A program made the position numbers and the translations under genes. From Symbiodinium natans (Eukaryota > Sar > Dinophyceae > Suessiales > Symbiodiniaceae): a stretch of DNA of 30,000 bases. The first letter of the stretch is position 1. Each line of letters begins with the position of its first letter. The DNA is taken from assembly GCA_905221605.1 (NCBI GenBank), contig CAJNDS010002612.1:641936-671935 (forward strand), written 5' to 3'. Under the pieces are notes generated by a model that was given only the letters and a program-made list of their open reading frames with translations, did no database searches and was not told the origin of the DNA. Shown here in pieces: positions 26,728 to 30,000 of the stretch.

Positions 26728-26978
26728 CAATACGACCGGCCCACCCGTGCACGGATCCACGCCAAAACTGTGGCGCATGGCTGTGACGAGCGTCAGCAGC
26801 ACCTGGAGACCTTCGCGGACTACTTGAAACCGGGTGCAGGCCCCTGATGCCGGGTCTGGGGCCCTGGAGATTCTTGCCACAGCAAAGGCGCACCTTGTGC
26901 ACGATCTTGGCGCCCCCGGAGCGGGCTGACATACCCCCGAGTGCCCACAACTCTGGGGCTGCGCTCGCGATGATCATG
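26728..26978 (+). CDS. two candidate exons in a repeat-free region
   Basis: Exon 26728-26833, after GCAGTAG, reads RARIHAKTVAHGCDERQQHL then ETFADYLKP, donor GTGCAG. Exon 26883-26978, after GATTCTTGCCACAG, reads QRRTLCTILAPPERADIPPS then AHNSGAALAMIM, to GTCTAG. Joined in phase 1 the second exon would read AKAHLVHDLGAPGAG and stop, so the join is unsettled. A 118-codon minus-strand frame overlaps; it has no family match that I know. Confidence 0.35.
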
Positions 26979-27057
26979 GTCTAGCACACGGGCCAGCACT
27001 TTGACTTGCTTGCTTTGAAGCCCAATGCCAAGCTCCTGGAACATGTTCCGGCCAGGG

Positions 27058-27268
27058 AGTGCCAGTGCCAGTACTGATACAAGTACTAGTGCTAGTACTA
27101 GTACTCTTATTAGTACTGGCATGGGCACTGGTACTGACACTGGTACTGGCTACTAGGTACTAGGTACTGGGTACTAGGTATCAGGTACTAGGTACTGGTA
27201 CTGGTTCTAGTACTGGTACCAGTACCAGTACCAGTATTAGTACTAGTACTAGTACTAGTAATAGCACT
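27058..27268. repeat. degenerate TACTAG/TACTGG hexanucleotide repeat
   Basis: About 210 bp of GTACTA, GTACTG and GTACCA units, purest at 27236-27262. It gives V/L/S-rich frames on the minus strand that are artefacts. Confidence 0.9.
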
Positions 27269-27780
27269 TGTCGAGTTCTGTCATCAAAAAACAATCAGCA
27301 CAACTGCTCATACAGCGACCAAACACAGCCAAACTCTCCGATATTGGTGCCGAAGCACCAACACAATTAGCCAGGTTTTCTTATGATGGCTATACTATAC
27401 CATACCCCCCCCCCCTCTCCCTTCCCCCCCAAAATCCCCATTCCAACAATGGAGGCCCGTATATTGTACTCGGAGAACTCGCCGCGAAAACCTACTTTAC
27501 AAGCCTGGGACCCGACTTGCCGTATATGCAGAATTGTAACTCGTGCAACCACATTCTGGGTTTTGGAGTACTATACTTTAATACTTGTTTAGCTCTGAGT
27601 TCCTATTATAGCTACTTATCCCTTAAAAAGTACATACTTTTTTCCCGGGTCTACTCTAAAGTAGGGCAGTTGGGGAAAGTTGAACTGTGCTTGCAGCCCC
27701 TTTACGAGTCCCTTCGTCCTTCATACAACCTTAGCTTGATAAACCTTCCGTGTGCATACATGTGGCTTCTGTACCCTTAG
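27268..27780 (+). CDS. longest repeat-free open frame, unknown
   Basis: 170 codons open to TAG at 27778. The opening codon is TTG; the first ATG in frame is only about 87 codons in, so if real it is an internal exon or a decayed gene. Composition is closer to AT-neutral than the GC-rich islands. Pieces read GGPYIVLGELAAKTYF and VGQLGKVELCLQPLYESL. A C/T-rich tract at 27403-27430 (gives PPPLSLPPQ) could also be a polypyrimidine tract leading to a later exon. No family recognised. Confidence 0.28.
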   Translation: MSSSVIKKQSAQLLIQRPNTAKLSDIGAEAPTQLARFSYDGYTIPYPPPLSLPPQNPHSNNGGPYIVLGELAAKTYFTSLGPDLPYMQNCNSCNHILGFGVLYFNTCLALSSYYSYLSLKKYILFSRVYSKVGQLGKVELCLQPLYESLRPSYNLSLINLPCAYMWLLYP

Positions 27781-28035
27781 ATAGTATGGCACCCCAAAGC
27801 TACATAAGACACTTAGTCAAGGGATCTTCATTGGGAGGTCAAGCTCTTACAGCCAAGAGCTCGAAGCTTTAACAACATCTGCGATACATCTCCAAGGCCC
27901 TATCCTAATTTTGAAGGCCCGAGAAACCCACCTTAAACTCTAAATCCCTAGACCCTAAACTCTGAATCTTAAACCCTACACCATCCTACACCCAAAACCC
28001 CAAAGCCCAAACCGTGGCATATCCTCTCGATGCTG
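27781..28035. other. spacer
   Basis: Unique sequence to about 27925, then degenerate CCCTAGA/CCCTACA units. No exon supported beyond a possible 30-nt island before 28036. Confidence 0.35.
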
Positions 28036-28126
28036 AGTGGGTTTAGGGTTTAGGGTTTAGGGTTTCGGGTTTAGGGTTGAGGGTTTAGGGTTTAGGGTTT
28101 AGGGGTTTGAGGGTTTAGGGGTTTAG
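28036..28126 (+). repeat. TTTAGGG array
   Basis: About twelve units with TTTCGGG, TTGAGGG and TTTGAGGG variants; the last TTTAG is the possible acceptor of 28127. Confidence 0.9.
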
Positions 28127-28203
28127 ACTCCACCCTGTCCACCGTCATGGCCGCCTGCGAACGCGCCGCGCTCCCCAAGCTGGGTCTCAGGCCGGGGCTT
28201 TAG
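28127..28203 (+). CDS. candidate exon resembling part of a PPR repeat
   Basis: Right after a repeat-derived TTTAG the frame reads STLSTVMAACERAALPKLGL then RPGL and TAG. The pattern T-x-x-x-x-(I/V)-x-A-C-E-(K/R) is like the first helix of pentatricopeptide repeats, which bind organellar RNA. One partial repeat is thin evidence. Other frames are open as well. Confidence 0.3.
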
Positions 28204-28400
28204 GTTTAGGGTTTAGGGTTTAGGGTTTAGGGTTTAGGGTTTAGGGTTTAGGGTTTAGGGCTTAGGGTTCCATTCAGGGGTTCCTTGGAAAGGGTTCCTT
28301 TGAGTCCTTTAAGGGTTCCTTTCGGGCGGTTTAGGGTTCAGGGTTTAGGGTTTAGGGTTTAGGGTTTAGGGTTTAGGGTTTAGGGTTTAGGATGGTTTAG
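28202..28400 (+). repeat. two TTTAGGG arrays around a short island
   Basis: Arrays at 28202-28270 and 28329-28400, both mostly perfect. Confidence 0.92.
28278..28328 (+). CDS. candidate short exon with internal repeat
   Basis: After GGTTCCATTCAG the frame reads GFLGKGSFESFKGSFRA, to GTTTAGGG. It contains three copies of GGTTCCTT(T/G), so it may itself be a small tandem repeat rather than an exon. Confidence 0.28.
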
Positions 28401-28471
28401 GGTTTAGGGTGAAGCTTCGGAGATTTTGGGTTGAAGGGTTTAGGGTTCAGGCGAGAGGGTTTAGGGTTTAG

Positions 28472-28510
28472 GTCTCCTTATGAGAAGTGCCTTGTACCAG
28501 TGCGGTCTAG
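28472..28510 (+). CDS. candidate short exon
   Basis: Between a repeat-derived TTTAG and the donor AG|GTAGGG, a 39-nt island reads SPYEKCLVPVRS. Both borders look like real splice sites but the length is small. Confidence 0.32.
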
Positions 28511-28691
28511 GTAGGGTTTCGGGTTCAGGGTTTAGGGTCGTTTTGTTTGGGGGTCCTCCTGAATAGATACAGTACACCCTCGCCCCTCCGAGAAAAGACA
28601 GAATAACACTAACTTGAACCAGAACACCGCAAAATATGTTTAGGGTTTAGGGTAGAGGGTTTAGGGTTTAGGGTTTCACTAACAACCGCAG

Positions 28692-29085
28692 TATCACTGA
28701 AAAAGCAAGAAACGAAGCAAGATAAGGTAAGCACCTGAACCTTAAGCTGCGAGACTCCTTGCGATTGGGGTGGAAGTTCGGTGTAGGGCTTAGGGTTTAG
28801 GGCTTAGGGTTTAGGGTTTAGGGTTAGGGTTTAGGGTTTAGGGTTTAGGGTTTAGGGTTTAGGGTTTAGGGTTTAGGGTTTAGGGCTTAGGGTTTAGGGT
28901 TTAGGGTTTAGGGTTTAGGGTTTAGGGTTTAGGGTTTAGGGTTTAGGGTTCAGGGTTCAGGGTTTAGGGTTTAGGGAGTTATTTCTGGAAGGGCTCAGGA
29001 TTTGGCGTTGAGGATGCTCCCGTGGCTTTATATCTTTATCCTTCAGGATCCGGCCTTGGCTTTTTGGTTCTTCCTACACCCTAGG
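28692..29085 (+). CDS. three phase-matched candidate exons
   Basis: Exon 28692-28726 reads SLKKQETKQDK with donor AAG|GTAAGC. Exon 28747-28782 reads LRDSLRLGWKFG with donor GTAGGG. Exon 29047-29085, after CTTTATATCTTTATCCTTCAG, reads DPALAFWFFLHPR and ends at GTTTAGGG. All junctions are phase 0. The first intron is only 20 bp, too short for normal splicing, so the first two may be one exon or wrong. The acceptor at 29046 is strong. Confidence 0.33.
28783..28976 (+). repeat. TTTAGGG array, about 27 units
   Basis: One of the two longest arrays, with TTAGGG, CTTAGGG and TTCAGGG variants. It fills most of the intron before 29047. Confidence 0.97.
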
Positions 29086-29280
29086 GTTTAGGGTGTAAGG
29101 TTTAGGGTTTAGGCTTTAGGGTTTCGTTTAGGGTTTAGGGTTTAGGGCTTAGGGCTTAGGGTATATAGGACCTAAACCCTAACCAGTTGCTACACGAGGT
29201 TTGGGTTCAGCCGTCGAGGTTCAGGGTCCAAACTTGCGGCAGAATCCGGGCTTGCGGCAGTCCTCACTTCCACTTCCTAG

Positions 29281-29467
29281 AGGTGCATGTGCAGAAGTGC
29301 AGGTTGTTTCGAAGGTTTAGGGTTTAGGGTTTAGGGTTTAGGGTTTAGGGTTTAGGGTTTAGGGTTTAGGGTTTAGGGCCAGCTTTACTCTGCTTTGCTT
29401 TGACACCCAGCTACACACTGCAGGAACTGTAGGAGGCAAGCTCTGCCACGACTTTCAAATCTTGTAT
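29281..29467 (+). CDS. two candidate exons upstream of the methyltransferase motif
   Basis: Exon 29281-29314, after TTCCACTTCCTAG, reads GACAEVQVVSK to GTTTAGGG. Exon 29411-29467, after GCTTTGACACCCAG, reads LHTAGTVGGKLCHDFQILY to GTAGGG. Both join in phase 0 with each other and with the ENV exon at 29563. The introns, 29315-29410 (96 bp) and 29468-29562 (95 bp), are each mostly TTTAGGG followed by a short unique tail ending in AG. Confidence 0.45.
29312..29379 (+). repeat. TTTAGGG array, intron body
   Basis: Nine perfect units making up the first two thirds of a 96-bp apparent intron. Confidence 0.95.
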
Positions 29468-29551
29468 GTAGGGTTTAGGGTTTAGGGTTTAGGGTTTAGG
29501 GTTTAGGGTTTAGGGTTTAGGGTTTAGGGTTTAGGGTTTAGGGTTCAGGGT
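29468..29551 (+). repeat. TTTAGGG array, intron body
   Basis: Eleven units ending in two TTCAGGG variants, followed by TTCACTCTGCAG. Confidence 0.95.
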
Positions 29552-29562
29552 TCACTCTGCAG

Positions 29563-29707
29563 ACATTGCGCCCCAAGTGGTTTGTTCTGGAGAATGTGGA
29601 CATACTCAAAGCTACAGCAAATCCTGCATGCGCTGGAAAGCATGGGCTTCGACGTGCGTGCCATGCGCTATCCACCAATGATTTCGGTCTTCCTAGTCCC
29701 TAGATAA
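29563..29707 (+). CDS. C5-cytosine methyltransferase fragment with +1 frame change
   Basis: After TTCACTCTGCAG the frame reads TLRPKWFVLENVD (29563-29601). P-K-x-x-x-x-E-N-V is motif IV of C5-cytosine DNA methyltransferases; its Glu contacts the target cytosine. In the +1 frame the next bases read SKLQQILHALESMGFDVRAM (from 29606), which fits the helix and strand that follow motif IV (L-x-x-I-L-x-x-L-x-x-x-G-(F/Y)-x-V). That frame stops at TAA 29705. No catalytic Pro-Cys motif is visible upstream in this window. The frame change lies between 29599 and 29606: a base-level assembly error, a missed tiny intron, or a broken copy. Family assignment fairly sure; integrity is not. Confidence 0.6.
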
Positions 29708-30000
29708 ATACAATGTACCCCCCAAGCCCTAGTCTAGTTGTTGAGGCCCCAACATCACATCCTAAGCCCTAAAGCTCTCACCGTCAAGCTTTCCACTGAA
29801 GCATGTTTAGGGGTTAGGGTTTTGGGTTTAGGGATAGCCATATCCCGTTACAAGGTCTCTAAACCCTGTTGACCTATGGTTTGCGGCAGCTTCTTGCATT
29901 TGAAGCCCCAACCCTAAAGCCTAAGCCTCCCGAGCCCCACACCACAGCGCGTGAAGCCTACTTGGAGGATCATGGGACTTAGAAACTAGGGTTATAAATC
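29708..30000. other. end of window, no further exon supported
   Basis: Scattered CCCTAAG and TTTAGGG units only. The rest of the methyltransferase, if present, lies beyond the window. Confidence 0.4.

Noticed and set aside
26614-27140. Minus-strand frames of 88-118 codons
   Set aside because: They overlap plus-strand islands with better splice-like borders, and one runs into the TACTAG repeat (VLVLVSVL). Not fully excluded.
1-30000. The window as a chromosome end or subtelomere
   Set aside because: Arrays occur throughout in both orientations and are separated by unique, partly coding-like sequence. A true end would be one long array in one orientation.
1-30000. tRNA, rRNA, snRNA or dinoflagellate spliced-leader genes
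   Set aside because: I scanned for the spliced-leader motif (CCATTTTGGCTCAAG) and saw no match on either strand; no cloverleaf or rRNA core sequence was noticed. A covariance-model search was not possible here.

Overview
The window looks like intron-dense nuclear DNA from an alga or other eukaryote with the Arabidopsis-type telomere motif TTTAGGG. A dinoflagellate is my best guess, because exons appear very short, introns appear stuffed with repeats, and splice donors look relaxed. A cryptophyte, stramenopile or plant is not excluded. No spliced-leader sequence, rRNA or tRNA was recognised. The most obvious signal is telomere-like repeat: roughly 80 short arrays of TTTAGGG or its complement CCCTAAA, from about 20 to 250 bp, spread over all 30 kb in both orientations. 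They are not a chromosome end: they alternate in orientation and are separated by unique, often GC-balanced islands of 40-400 bp. Almost every long open frame is either a translation of these arrays (LGFRV, LNPKP peptides) or of AT microsatellites (IYIYIY). The islands are the interesting part. Many start just after a pyrimidine-rich tract plus AG, end at a GT that often lies in the first telomere unit (GTTTAGGG), and carry an open frame. Two encode recognisable motifs on the + strand: a complete EF-hand calcium loop near 5431-5466, and the ENV motif of a C5-cytosine methyltransferase near 29575-29601 followed by a matching helix in the +1 frame. I therefore read the window as exons embedded in introns built from telomere-like repeats. 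Layout: 0.3-4.4 kb, a threaded series of small exons (model A), possibly ending in a TAA supplied by the repeat. 4.5-12.4 kb, isolated exon candidates including the EF-hand, a helix-rich exon and a three-exon phase-matched run at 10.6-11.1 kb. 11.5-11.7 and 16.5-16.6 kb, two copies of a dispersed 112-bp element. 12.7-13.7 kb, an AT-rich microsatellite block bounded by a 20-bp direct repeat, then a G-rich stretch. 13.8-18.1 kb, more exon candidates. 18.15-23.07 kb, a 14-exon phase-consistent series of about 382 codons ending in TAA (model B, the best-supported chain). 23.6-27.0 kb, further candidates with several possible stops. 27.06-27.78 kb, a degenerate TACTAG repeat followed by the longest repeat-free open frame. 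28.0-29.7 kb, small exons separated by nearly pure TTTAGGG introns and ending with the methyltransferase fragment. Caution: AG and GT dinucleotides are plentiful and TTTAGGG arrays always supply a GT, so an open path can often be threaded through unrelated DNA by choice of sites. The EF-hand and ENV motifs are hard to explain by chance; the individual exon boundaries are hypotheses that need transcript data.
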